In this document: positions 1 to 7,808 of the stretch, piece after piece | Numbering within the stretch: position 1 is the first letter of the stretch | Layout of the letters: every line of letters starts with the position of its first letter | Source: an uncultured bacterium | Lineage (GTDB): Bacteria > Cyanobacteriota > Vampirovibrionia > Gastranaerophilales > Gastranaerophilaceae | Length of the DNA: 64,000 nt | Direction: 5' to 3' | NCBI GenBank assembly: GCA_949283255.1 | Contig: CASDRS010000012.1 | Location: 1 to 64,000 of the forward strand | The notes under the pieces: model-generated | Databases searched by the model: none | Told to the model about the DNA's origin: nothing | What the model saw: only the letters and a program-made list of their open reading frames with translations | Program-made: the position numbers and the translations under genes

Positions 1-49
1 TGTTAGTTCCATTTCTTCCTACTACTTTTATATTTATTCTTACGGCCAT
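1..49 (-). CDS. Possible 5' end of an unknown minus-strand gene (truncated by window edge)
   Basis: On the minus strand an ATG at 49 opens a frame reading MAVRINIKVVGRNGTN up to the window edge. An in-frame stop lies 27 bases upstream of the ATG, so the frame cannot begin much earlier. There is no convincing Shine-Dalgarno sequence within ten bases. Sixteen residues are too few to assign a family, and the frame could be chance. Confidence 0.3.
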   Translation of the reverse strand, partial: MAVRINIKVVGRNGTN

Positions 50-105
50 GACTCGCTTTTTCTTTAATTTTATTTATTTCCTTTATTAAGTTTGTAAACT
101 CTCTA

Positions 106-134
106 TTGCAATTAAGTAAGTTTTATGCTTACAT
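106..134 (+). promoter_or_regulatory. Probable rpsP promoter (TTGCAA / extended -10)
   Basis: TTGCAA at 106-111 is followed by a 17-base spacer ending in TGC and then TTACAT at 129-134. This is a plausible sigma-70 promoter with an extended -10. It would give a leader of roughly 90 bases that contains several short inverted repeats, including GGAA/TTCC pairings, before the GAAGGAA ribosome site at about 221-227. Confidence 0.45.
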
Positions 135-233
135 GTAAACTGGAACGGGCAATTCCTCTTAGCCTTGTTCAAGGAATGACAACAAGCGGCGGTTGAAATT
201 CCGATTGAGTACTCTAATAAGAAGGAAATTATT

Positions 234-623
234 ATGTTAAAAATCAGATTGAAAAGAATGGGCGCTAAGAAAAACCCATCTTATAGAATCGTTGTTATCA
301 ATTCAACAACAAAAAGAGAAGGTAAACCAATTCAAGAGTTAGGTCATTACAATCCTAAGACTAAGGTTATGCAATTTGATCTTGCATCAGCTCAAGAATG
401 GGTTAAGAAAGGTGCACAGCCAACTGAAACTGTTGCTTACTTGATGAAAAATTGTAACCCTGACGGTACATTGAATTATCAAAAGAAAGAAACAGTTAAG
501 CTTTCTAAGAAAGCTCAGGCTAAAGCTGCTGCTGAGGCTGAAGCTAAAGCTAAAGCTGAAGAAGAAGCAAAGGCTGCTGCTGAAGCTGCTGAAGCTGCTC
601 CGGCTGAAGAAGCTCAAGCTTAA
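234..623 (+). CDS. rpsP: 30S ribosomal protein S16 with a long Ala/Glu/Lys tail
   Basis: This is the small-subunit protein S16, which helps assemble the 5' domain of 16S rRNA. Residues 1-85 carry the family core: MLKIRLKRMG at the start, then RIVVINSTTKREGKPIQELGHY and the NP-K motif region. Family members are usually about 80-90 residues. This one has 129, because residues from about 91 form a low-complexity helix-prone tail of Ala, Glu and Lys. The ATG at 234 is preceded by GAAGGAAATT. It appears monocistronic, with a strong terminator directly downstream. Confidence 0.97.
   Translation: MLKIRLKRMGAKKNPSYRIVVINSTTKREGKPIQELGHYNPKTKVMQFDLASAQEWVKKGAQPTETVAYLMKNCNPDGTLNYQKKETVKLSKKAQAKAAAEAEAKAKAEEEAKAAAEAAEAAPAEEAQA
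520..616 (+). repeat. GCTGAAGCT-type low-complexity repeat in the 3' end of rpsP
   Basis: Imperfect tandem units of GCTGAAGCT and GCTAAAGCT make up most of this stretch and encode the Ala/Glu/Lys tail of S16. Repeats of this kind can change length by slippage, so tail length may vary between strains. Confidence 0.7.
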
Positions 624-652
624 ATTTTTATATTTTGAAAAAGTAAATCAAG

Positions 653-680
653 ATCCCTGCCATTTTGGTAGGGATTTTTT
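653..680 (+). terminator. Rho-independent terminator of rpsP
   Basis: ATCCCTGCC at 653-661 pairs with GGTAGGGAT at 667-675 across a short ATTTT loop (one G-T pair), followed by a run of Ts. Confidence 0.85.
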
Positions 681-782
681 ATGTCATGAAAAAATGTAAA
701 TAATTGATAAATTTAAAAGCGTAAAAATTTTTATGTATTATAATTGAAATGTTACATAATTAATTGGTTAGGGATACTTGTT

Positions 783-2165
783 TTGAATAAGAAGAAATAT
801 TATTTTATAGCAATTGGCGGAGTTGGAATGAGCGGACTTGCCAAATATTTGATAGAAAACGGATGCGAAGTTGCAGGCTCTGATGTATGTGATAGCAAAT
901 ATGTTCAAAAATTAAAAAAGATGGGTGCATTGGTTCATATAGGCCACGATGCAAAAAATGTTCCTGAGAATTGTGTTGTTGTTGCAAGTTCAGCAATCCG
1001 TGAGACAAACCCTGAGATGGTTAGGGCTAGGGAATTAGGCTTACCTGTTTATCACAGGTCAGATTTGCTGGCTGAAATCTCTAGGCAGGGAAAGTTCTTT
1101 ATGGGTTATTCCGGGACTCACGGGAAGACTACTACAAGTGGTTTAAGTTCCTATGTGCTTGAAAAAGCAGGGCTAAAACCTTCTTATGTAGTTGGCGGTA
1201 TTATTCCTGAATTGGATACAAATGCTCATTGTCAGGATGGAAAATATTTTCTTGCCGAGCTTGATGAGAGTGATGGTACTATTGTAAAATATGTTCCTAA
1301 TATTTGTGTAGTAAATAATCTTGAGGCTGATCATTTGGATTTTTATAAGAATGGTCTTGCGTCAATATTGGATACTTTTGAAAAGTTTATTTCCAAAATG
1401 CCTGATGACGGTGTTGTTCTTGTAAATAATGATTGCGAAGCCTCGAAAAGCTTGCATGGACATAAAACTATGACTTTTGGGCTTTCTGACGGTGCGGATT
1501 ATGTCGCAAAAAATGTTGTTTATAACGAAGATTCAACTGTTTTCGATATTTATTTTAAAGGTCAATTTTTAACTGATTTGGAAATTATTTTAAAAGGGAA
1601 ACACAATGTATACAATGCTCTTTCTGTTCTTGCAAGTTTGCATCAGGCAGGAGTTGATTTGGAACTTGTGAAACCGCATTTTGCTACATTTTCAGGTATG
1701 GGAAGACGCTTCCAAAAAGTGGGAGAATTTGACGGGATTTCTTTGTATGATGATTATGCTCACCATCCAACTGAAATCAAAGCAACTCTATCTGCTGCAG
1801 CTAATTTCAAAAACAAGCACGTTATTGCAGTTTTCCAACCTCACAGATATTCTCGTTTGAAAAATTTGTGGAATGAATTTTTAAATGCTTTTGATAATGT
1901 TGATAGGGTTGTTGTTACTGATGTTTATGCGGCTTCTGAAGATAAGATTGAGGGGATTAGCTCGGATAAATTTGTAAAAGATTTGTCTGAAAAACTTTCA
2001 ATTCCTTGCGAATATATTGCGGGTGATATGAAAGAAGTTGCAAAAAAATTGTTCCCAACATTAAAAAATAATGATGTTGTTATCGGTCTTGGGGCCGGCA
2101 CTATCAATGAACTTGGGAAAGAACTTTTAAAGTTAAGCGAAGAGGGGATTAAAGTTGTCTATTGA
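783..2165 (+). CDS. murC: UDP-N-acetylmuramate--L-alanine ligase
   Basis: MurC is the cytoplasmic ligase that adds L-Ala to UDP-MurNAc, the first step of stem-peptide synthesis. The protein shows the N-terminal nucleotide motif GGVGMSG (about residues 12-18), the Mur-ligase P-loop GTHGKTTT (about 111-118), LDESDGT, and the C-terminal DDYAHHPTEI. I chose the TTG at 783 because AGGGA at 770-774 is well spaced from it and the protein then starts MNKKKYYFIAIGG. An in-frame ATG at 744 would add 13 unsupported residues. It is the first gene of murC-murB-ddl-ftsQ, and its end overlaps murB by 11 bases. Confidence 0.96.
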   Translation: MNKKKYYFIAIGGVGMSGLAKYLIENGCEVAGSDVCDSKYVQKLKKMGALVHIGHDAKNVPENCVVVASSAIRETNPEMVRARELGLPVYHRSDLLAEISRQGKFFMGYSGTHGKTTTSGLSSYVLEKAGLKPSYVVGGIIPELDTNAHCQDGKYFLAELDESDGTIVKYVPNICVVNNLEADHLDFYKNGLASILDTFEKFISKMPDDGVVLVNNDCEASKSLHGHKTMTFGLSDGADYVAKNVVYNEDSTVFDIYFKGQFLTDLEIILKGKHNVYNALSVLASLHQAGVDLELVKPHFATFSGMGRRFQKVGEFDGISLYDDYAHHPTEIKATLSAAANFKNKHVIAVFQPHRYSRLKNLWNEFLNAFDNVDRVVVTDVYAASEDKIEGISSDKFVKDLSEKLSIPCEYIAGDMKEVAKKLFPTLKNNDVVIGLGAGTINELGKELLKLSEEGIKVVY

Positions 2166-3057
2166 GGTCAGAGAAAATTTTGCTGTTGATAAACTGACGA
2201 GTTTTAAGATAGGCGGTAAAATAGGGCGTGTTTATTTCCCGACGTCTGTTCAAGAATTCGTTGAAGTTGCTGAAAAAGAGCCTGATGCTGAGGTTTTTGG
2301 GAATTTTTCCAATACTCTTGTGTCTTCAGATGGTTATGATGGGGCAATTATTGTAACTACTAAGATGAAGAATGTCAGTGTTGAGGGAACAAACTTTAAG
2401 GCTGAATGCGGTGTAAAGAGTCAGATGTTAGCAAAATTGGCTTATGAAAACGGGTTGAGCGGATTTGAGTTTATGATTGGTGTTCCGGGCTCTTTAGGCG
2501 GGATGATATTTATGAACGCTTCGGCTCGAGGTCAGTGTGTTAGCGACAAGTTGAAGAATGTAACTTGTTGGTCTAAGGAAAAGGGATTGATTGTTCTTTC
2601 TAAAGATGAGATGGGTTTTGAATATAGGACTTCTCGTTGTCAGGCTGAGGATATTATAATTCTGGCAGCAGAGTTTGAACTTGAAACAAAGCCGTTAGAT
2701 GAAATAAAGGCTCTAATGGATTCTAATCTCGACTTTAGAAAATCTCATCAGCCGTCTTTGGCTCTTCCTAATTGCGGAAGCGTGTTTAGAAATCCTGAGG
2801 GAAATTCCGCAGGTCGTTTGTTGGATGCTGCCGGTGCAAAAAATTTCGAAGTCGGCGGGGTTCATGTTTGGGAAAACCATGCGAATTTTATTATAAATTC
2901 TAGTGCAGGGACTTCTGAAGATGTTTTGGAGATTATGTGCAAGATGTTTTTGGCAGTGAAAGATAAGTTTGGAATTGAATTGAAGCCTGAGGTCAGATTT
3001 TTGGGTGGAAAGAATTTAAGAGAGGTTGAATTATGCAAGATATTGAATATAAAGTAA
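2155..3057 (+). CDS. murB: UDP-N-acetylenolpyruvoylglucosamine reductase
   Basis: MurB is the FAD- and NADPH-dependent enzyme that reduces UDP-GlcNAc-enolpyruvate to UDP-MurNAc. The sequence has the FAD-binding stretch GVPGSLGGMIFMNA, YRTSR, the catalytic-serine motif NCGSVFRNPEG, GGVHVWENHANFIIN, and a terminal LKPEVRFLGG holding the conserved Glu. At 300 residues it is of the short (type II) class. It starts with TTG at 2155 inside murC, with AGAGGGG just upstream. The 3' end overlaps ddl by 25 bases, suggesting translational coupling. Confidence 0.95.
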   Translation: MSIEVRENFAVDKLTSFKIGGKIGRVYFPTSVQEFVEVAEKEPDAEVFGNFSNTLVSSDGYDGAIIVTTKMKNVSVEGTNFKAECGVKSQMLAKLAYENGLSGFEFMIGVPGSLGGMIFMNASARGQCVSDKLKNVTCWSKEKGLIVLSKDEMGFEYRTSRCQAEDIIILAAEFELETKPLDEIKALMDSNLDFRKSHQPSLALPNCGSVFRNPEGNSAGRLLDAAGAKNFEVGGVHVWENHANFIINSSAGTSEDVLEIMCKMFLAVKDKFGIELKPEVRFLGGKNLREVELCKILNIK

Positions 3058-3986
3058 ACAAGGATGCGAAAATAGCTGTACTTTGCGGTGGGATGTCTTC
3101 TGAAGCTGAAGTTTCCATGCGTTCAGGAAAAGGGTGTTTTGAGGCTTTGAAAAGACTTGGATACCACAATGCAGAGATGGTAGTTGTTGACAAAAATATT
3201 GCTCAAAAATTGGCTGATGGAAAATATGATTATGCATTCAATGCTTTGCACGGCAAGTATGGTGAAGACGGATGCGTTCAGGGTATTTTGGAAATTTTGC
3301 AAATTCCTTATGCAGGATGCGGTGTTATGTCTAGTGCAATTTGTATGAACAAAGAGTATACAAAAAGAGTTTTGTCAACTTGCAAAGATATTCCGCTTAT
3401 TAAGTCTGTGTTTGTCAGAAAAGGTGAAGATGTTGTTAAAGCTTGTGAAGGGTTAAGATATCCGCTTATTACAAAGCCTGTTTGCGAAGGTTCAAGCTTT
3501 GGTATGACTAAGGTTAATACTCCTGATGAACTTGTTCCTGCTTATGAAGAAGCGATTAAGTTTAATGCGGATGTATTGATTGAGGAATTTATTGACGGAT
3601 TCTTTATTACTGTCGGAGTGTTAGAAAAAGACGGAAAGGCTTTTGCTACTGAAATATTAGAAATAAGACCTAAAAATGAGTGGTACGATTTTGAGGCAAA
3701 ATATACAAAAGGCATGTCTGATTTTATAGTACCTTCTACTGCTTTGTCTGAGGAAGCTACAAAGAAAATAAAAGAAATTGCGGTCAAAGCTCACGAAACT
3801 GCAGGATGCAGTGGGGTTTCAAGAGTTGATTTTATGGTTATGAATGATGAACCATATTTCCTTGAAATTAATACAAGTCCTGGAATGACTGAAACCAGTG
3901 ATTTGCCTGCTCAAGCAGCTGCTATGGGTATTAGTTATGATGAACTTGTTCTTTTAATTTTGAACAGTGTAGGTTTGAATAAATAA
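3033..3986 (+). CDS. ddl: D-alanine--D-alanine ligase
   Basis: Ddl is an ATP-grasp ligase that makes the D-Ala-D-Ala end of the peptidoglycan stem. Visible motifs are LCGGMSSEAEVSMRSG at the N-terminus, HGKYGEDGCVQG, KPVCEGSSFGM, the grasp loop EEFIDG, and the metal-binding FLEINTSPGMTETS near the C-terminus. The ATG at 3033 follows GAGAGG and lies inside murB. The length (317) is normal. In this operon it supplies the dipeptide used after the MurC-F steps. Confidence 0.96.
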   Translation: MQDIEYKVNKDAKIAVLCGGMSSEAEVSMRSGKGCFEALKRLGYHNAEMVVVDKNIAQKLADGKYDYAFNALHGKYGEDGCVQGILEILQIPYAGCGVMSSAICMNKEYTKRVLSTCKDIPLIKSVFVRKGEDVVKACEGLRYPLITKPVCEGSSFGMTKVNTPDELVPAYEEAIKFNADVLIEEFIDGFFITVGVLEKDGKAFATEILEIRPKNEWYDFEAKYTKGMSDFIVPSTALSEEATKKIKEIAVKAHETAGCSGVSRVDFMVMNDEPYFLEINTSPGMTETSDLPAQAAAMGISYDELVLLILNSVGLNK

Positions 3987-3993
3987 GGTTGAG

Positions 3994-4860
3994 ATGGAAG
4001 AATTTCAAGACGAAAATCAAGAAGAACAGATTATTGATCCCGTAAAACTTGTTAAAAAAGTTCGGAAATCAAGAAAGGTTCGTAAAGGGCGACGCAAGCA
4101 AACTGTTTTTAGAAAGTCGTTTCGCTTTTTTATGACTATCTTTTTAATTTTTGCGCTTGTTTATGTTTCTAAAATGCCTCAGTGGTATTTGAATAAAAAT
4201 GCTTATACAACTGCTAACAACAATACAATAATTATTGAAAATAACAGAATAGTTAAACCTTACAGAATTTTAGCATTTTTAAAGTTGCATAAAGTTCCTG
4301 ACAAGCCTATTTATATGATGAAAACAGCGGATATTGAAAGGGATATTAAAAAGCTCCCTCCAATAGAAGATGTTTATATCAGAAGGTATGCTTTCCCTGC
4401 AAGATTACAGATTATCGTAAAAGAAAGAGTGCCTATAATTTCAATTGCACCTTCCGAAAACGTACCTCCTGTTGCTGCGTTTGCAAAAGACGGGACTTTA
4501 ATCGGGCATGAATTTATGCCTTTGAGTCCTGATATTAAAACAATAAAAGTATTATCTTACGGCAACAAGGGTGATGATTATCAAAAATGGGATGTAAATA
4601 AAATAAACGAGATTGCTAAAATTGCTAGATATGTATCTTTATATTCGAAAGAGCAGGTTGAGTATATTGATATGAGAAATCCTTATGATGTTTATGTCAA
4701 AATTAAGACTGTTAACATCAGATTAGGAAAGCTTGATGCTGGAGTTTATGACAGGATTAAGCGTATACCGTCAATATTGCCTCAGGTGAAATTGACTGAT
4801 GCAAAAATTAAATATCTTGATTTGAGCTGGGAAAAAGTTAATTACCTGAAGCTTGAGTAA
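3994..4860 (+). CDS. ftsQ: FtsQ-type cell division protein (POTRA domain)
   Basis: FtsQ is a single-pass membrane protein linking early and late divisome components. A very basic N-terminal cytoplasmic tail (residues about 19-44) precedes one membrane helix at about 45-60. A POTRA-like domain then contains the pattern 'IERDIKKLPPIEDVYIRRYAFP' followed by an IIVKERVPI strand. Position after ddl is the classic place for ftsQ. No ftsA or ftsZ follows; the gene instead ends 23 bases inside a convergent flavoprotein gene. Assignment rests on topology, the POTRA pattern and synteny. Confidence 0.85.
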   Translation: MEEFQDENQEEQIIDPVKLVKKVRKSRKVRKGRRKQTVFRKSFRFFMTIFLIFALVYVSKMPQWYLNKNAYTTANNNTIIIENNRIVKPYRILAFLKLHKVPDKPIYMMKTADIERDIKKLPPIEDVYIRRYAFPARLQIIVKERVPIISIAPSENVPPVAAFAKDGTLIGHEFMPLSPDIKTIKVLSYGNKGDDYQKWDVNKINEIAKIARYVSLYSKEQVEYIDMRNPYDVYVKIKTVNIRLGKLDAGVYDRIKRIPSILPQVKLTDAKIKYLDLSWEKVNYLKLE

Positions 4861-5974
4861 TTCCCATAGCTGCGACATACGCTGTTGACCAGCAGTTTTG
4901 CAAATTGTATCCGCCGCAAAATCCGTCTACATTTATTACTTCTCCGCAAAAATATACCCCTTTTTCAAGTTTTGATTCCATAGTTTTAGGGTTTATTTCG
5001 TTTAAATCTACACCTCCTGAAGTTACGACTTCTCCGCCTTTTGCAGGGCTGATAACTGTTATTGTAAAATTATGCAGTTTATTTAAGATTTCATCTCTTG
5101 TTTTGCCGTCAATCAGGTGGCATTTTTTATCAGGGTTTTGCAAAATGTATTCTGCAAGATTTTTTGGGATAAATTCGGCAAGAAGATTTTTAATAGTTTT
5201 ATGTGGATTTTTGTTCATCAACTCTTGCAGATTTATTTCTTCGCAAAGGTCTAGGTTTAATTTGTATGGGAAATTTTCTCTTGCTTTTATTGAGGAAATT
5301 TTGTATATTAAAGGTCCTGTAACTCCTTCGTGTGTAAACAAAATATCATCCTGAAAACCTTCCGCTCTTACATTTCTTACACTTATTCCGGCTAGAGATT
5401 TTAGATTTTCTGCTGTTTTTAGTGCCGTGAGTGCAGGTTTTGGGGCTATGATATTGTGTCCGAGGAATTTGGCGCAGTCATATCCGGCATGGCCTCCTAG
5501 TGCAATAACAATTTTATCAAATTTATAACTCCCGTTATCTGTTACAATTGTAAGCGGGTTTTTATTTATCCTTAGGGCTCTTTCTTTTTTAAATGTTGTT
5601 TTCTTTAATGCATTTAAAAGTTTTTCTCTAACTTCTTTTGCACTGTTCGAAGTTGGAAAAATTCTTAAATCATCTTGAGTATAAGTTTCGATACCAAGTC
5701 GGTTAAAGATGTCGATAGTGTCTGCAGTTGAAAATCTTGAAAAAATTGAATACAAAAACTTTTCTCCACGCGGATAATTTTTTGCAAGTTCTCTAAAATC
5801 ATATTCAGCATGTGCAAGATTACATCTTCCGCCGCCTGTTGGAAGGATTGTTCTTAGCGGAGAGCCGAAGTCGAATAGTGTAACATCAAATTTGTCCTGA
5901 AGAAAGTATGCACAAAAGCACCCTGCAGGTCCTGCTCCAATTATTCCTATCTTATATGTCGACTCTTGTTCCAT
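4838..5974 (-). CDS. NAD(P)/FAD-dependent oxidoreductase, HI0933/YhiN/BaiN family
   Basis: The N-terminus has the dinucleotide-binding motif GIIGAGPAGCFCAY. This is followed by the family-specific LPTGGGRCNLAHAE and a C-terminal motif ending CGEVINVDGFCGGYNLQ. The family is widespread flavoproteins of mostly unknown substrate; BaiN acts on bile-acid intermediates in a clostridial gut species, but the family is much broader and that role cannot be assumed. At 378 residues it is slightly short but complete. It lies directly downstream of folK and overlaps it by 23 bases; its 3' end overlaps ftsQ on the other strand. Confidence 0.85.
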   Translation of the reverse strand: MEQESTYKIGIIGAGPAGCFCAYFLQDKFDVTLFDFGSPLRTILPTGGGRCNLAHAEYDFRELAKNYPRGEKFLYSIFSRFSTADTIDIFNRLGIETYTQDDLRIFPTSNSAKEVREKLLNALKKTTFKKERALRINKNPLTIVTDNGSYKFDKIVIALGGHAGYDCAKFLGHNIIAPKPALTALKTAENLKSLAGISVRNVRAEGFQDDILFTHEGVTGPLIYKISSIKARENFPYKLNLDLCEEINLQELMNKNPHKTIKNLLAEFIPKNLAEYILQNPDKKCHLIDGKTRDEILNKLHNFTITVISPAKGGEVVTSGGVDLNEINPKTMESKLEKGVYFCGEVINVDGFCGGYNLQNCWSTAYVAAMGITQASGN

Positions 5975-6458
5975 ATAAAAATACCATCTCAGGATTTTCT
6001 AAATCATTATGTAGTTCGCTTATTGCCTTATGAAGAACAGGATGTTCAAAATCAGGGATTAACTCCAAAAGAGGAACTAGAGTAAATGCTCTTAAGTGTA
6101 AATATTTGTGCGGAATTGTGAGAGTTTCATCTTGTATGATTTCTTTTCCATAAAACAATATATCTATATCTATTGTTCTGTCAGAATATCCTGCCGTTTC
6201 TTTTGGGGTTCTGCCAAGTTGTTTTTCAATCCTTTGGCATTCTGTCAAAAGCTCGTGTGCACTTAGTGATGTTTTAATTTCGATGACAGCATTTACAAAC
6301 CAAGTGTCTGTTGCCATATTCCATGGCTCAGTTTCGTAAAAAGCTGAAGTTCTCACAATAGTAATATTGTCAGTCAAATTAAGCAGGCTTGTTGCCTGTT
6401 GGATATAGCCTATTCTATCACCCTGATTTGAACCTAAACTTAAGTAAGCTATTGTCAT
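5952..6458 (-). CDS. folK: 2-amino-4-hydroxy-6-hydroxymethyldihydropteridine pyrophosphokinase
   Basis: FolK transfers pyrophosphate from ATP to the pterin alcohol in folate synthesis. Motifs seen are LSLGSNQGDR at the N-terminus, YETEPW, LGRTPKET, and the signature RTIDIDILFYG, followed by IPHKYLHLRAF. The length (168) is typical. No folB or folP is adjacent. The start codon has no Shine-Dalgarno sequence, and a strong promoter sits so close that transcription should begin at the ATG itself. Confidence 0.95.
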   Translation of the reverse strand: MTIAYLSLGSNQGDRIGYIQQATSLLNLTDNITIVRTSAFYETEPWNMATDTWFVNAVIEIKTSLSAHELLTECQRIEKQLGRTPKETAGYSDRTIDIDILFYGKEIIQDETLTIPHKYLHLRAFTLVPLLELIPDFEHPVLHKAISELHNDLENPEMVFLYGTRVDI

Positions 6459-6464
6459 AACAGT

Positions 6465-6493
6465 ATTTTATTAATTTTTTACATATGTGTCAA
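6465..6493 (-). promoter_or_regulatory. folK promoter with leaderless geometry
   Basis: On the minus strand a perfect TTGACA (6488-6493), a 17-base spacer and TAAAAT (6465-6470) precede the folK ATG by six bases, which places the expected transcription start on the A of the start codon. Confidence 0.7.
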
Positions 6494-6567
6494 TAAATAA
6501 TTGTGATTATTTTTAAGATTGTTAGCAAAATTTATTATTTACTAATTTTATTTGTTTGGAGGTATAT

Positions 6568-6954
6568 ATGAAAATTAATTATGAACCTATATCAGACAAA
6601 TTTTGTACAACAATAAAGCATTCTAAAAATTCAATCTGCTATGTGAAAAGAAATCCTGAAACAAATAAAAGACTTTCTCAATTGACAGTTTATAATTCCG
6701 GTTCTAAAAAAGGTCAATATATTTATCATTCATACGAAAACAATGGAGATATTATTACATTAAAATATGACCCTGAAATATCAGCAAGATCCCTGTTAAT
6801 CAAAAAACGAGGTGAGCAAGAAACTTTGCTTAGTACTCTGTATAGCGGAATAAAGGGCTTATTCGAATGGTACAAAGATATATATAACCCTGCAGGGAAG
6901 AGGGTTAAACAAGTTATCTGTACTTCCGGAAAAATTTATGAGCACGAATTTTAA
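6568..6954 (+). CDS. Hypothetical protein, 128 residues
   Basis: I do not recognise this family. The start at ATG 6568 is set by a strong GGAGG at 6558-6562; an upstream in-frame TTG at 6556 would overlap that site. There is no signal peptide or membrane helix. The sequence is rich in Lys, Tyr and Ser, with a central beta-rich look (repeated short hydrophobic strands such as QLTVYNSG, DIITLKYD). Its 3' end overlaps the convergent TPR-NHL gene by four bases. Confidence 0.75.
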   Translation: MKINYEPISDKFCTTIKHSKNSICYVKRNPETNKRLSQLTVYNSGSKKGQYIYHSYENNGDIITLKYDPEISARSLLIKKRGEQETLLSTLYSGIKGLFEWYKDIYNPAGKRVKQVICTSGKIYEHEF

Positions 6955-7808
6955 AGCTTGTATCTTATAACAGAATTACCGCCCTGCGATGAGATAAACA
7001 ATAATCCGCCATCCAGATGCAGGCAATATGGCTTGATTACGTGTCCAAGAACCTGAGTAATTACGCCTGATGGAGTAATTTTTACGATATTATCGATATT
7101 GTAATTTGCTACATAAAGATTTCCGCTGTCATCTGCAACCATGCCCATAGGTCCGTTTAATTTCGGACTTTTTACGTAAATCTTTCGCTCACCTGCAGGC
7201 GTAATTTTGGTAATGGAATTATTGCTGAAGCTTGCAACATATACATTGCCGTTTTTATCTGTTGTAACTCCTGTCGGGCTGATTATATTCCCGTAGCTGC
7301 CGCTTGTTTGCGGAATCTTTGGGCGTTCAGCTTCCAATTTTGCTTTTTGCTCAGCCTGTATTGTTTGAAGGTCTGTATTCATTGCAAGTGCAAGCTGTTG
7401 AGCTTTCGTTATTACAGGACTGGTTGGCGGAATAATAGATAAATACTGCTTTGCATTATCAGTTTGTCCGAGTCTGAAACTTAGATTGGCAGCATTATAA
7501 ACAGCTTCGTAGTCAGTCGGTTTTCTGACCATTATTTGTTTGAAAATTCCGAGAGCTTCCGCATCTTGATCCATTTGTTCATATACGACACCAAGATTGT
7601 AATATGCATCTATATAATTGGCATCAAGAGCGATAGCCTGCTGAAATGCACCGACAGCTTCAGTATATTGACCCTGTCTGTAAAAATCTACACCGCGATT
7701 GTACATTAATTTTGCATCATTATTTATTTCAGCCACAGCTATAGTGCTTGTGGCCAAAATAATAATGAATGCTGTCAATAAAAGTTTTTTTACCATATTA
7801 AATTTCAC
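6951..7808 (-). CDS. Secreted TPR protein with C-terminal NHL repeats
   Basis: A signal peptide (about residues 5-27, hydrophobic core LLLTAFIIILATSTIAVA) leads into two to three TPR units, such as YNRGVDFYRQGQYTEAVGAF and AYYNLGVVYEQMDQDAEAL. A short linker is followed by about three NHL beta-propeller blades of the form PTGVTTDKNGNVYVASF...ITKI. Both modules bind proteins or other ligands; no enzyme is visible. Three blades are too few for a closed propeller, so it may multimerise or be incomplete. The start is GTG 7808 or ATG 7796. It overlaps the end of malQ, suggesting co-transcription. Confidence 0.8.
   Translation of the reverse strand: MKFNMVKKLLLTAFIIILATSTIAVAEINNDAKLMYNRGVDFYRQGQYTEAVGAFQQAIALDANYIDAYYNLGVVYEQMDQDAEALGIFKQIMVRKPTDYEAVYNAANLSFRLGQTDNAKQYLSIIPPTSPVITKAQQLALAMNTDLQTIQAEQKAKLEAERPKIPQTSGSYGNIISPTGVTTDKNGNVYVASFSNNSITKITPAGERKIYVKSPKLNGPMGMVADDSGNLYVANYNIDNIVKITPSGVITQVLGHVIKPYCLHLDGGLLFISSQGGNSVIRYKL

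Noticed and set aside
387-617. Minus-strand open frame of Ser/Phe-rich low complexity over rpsP
   Set aside because: It is the antisense of the Ala/Glu/Lys tail codons; no ribosome site and the sense strand encodes S16.
4838-5974. Bile-acid role for the BaiN-family flavoprotein
   Set aside because: The family is broad, no other bai gene is present, and the gene sits with folK.
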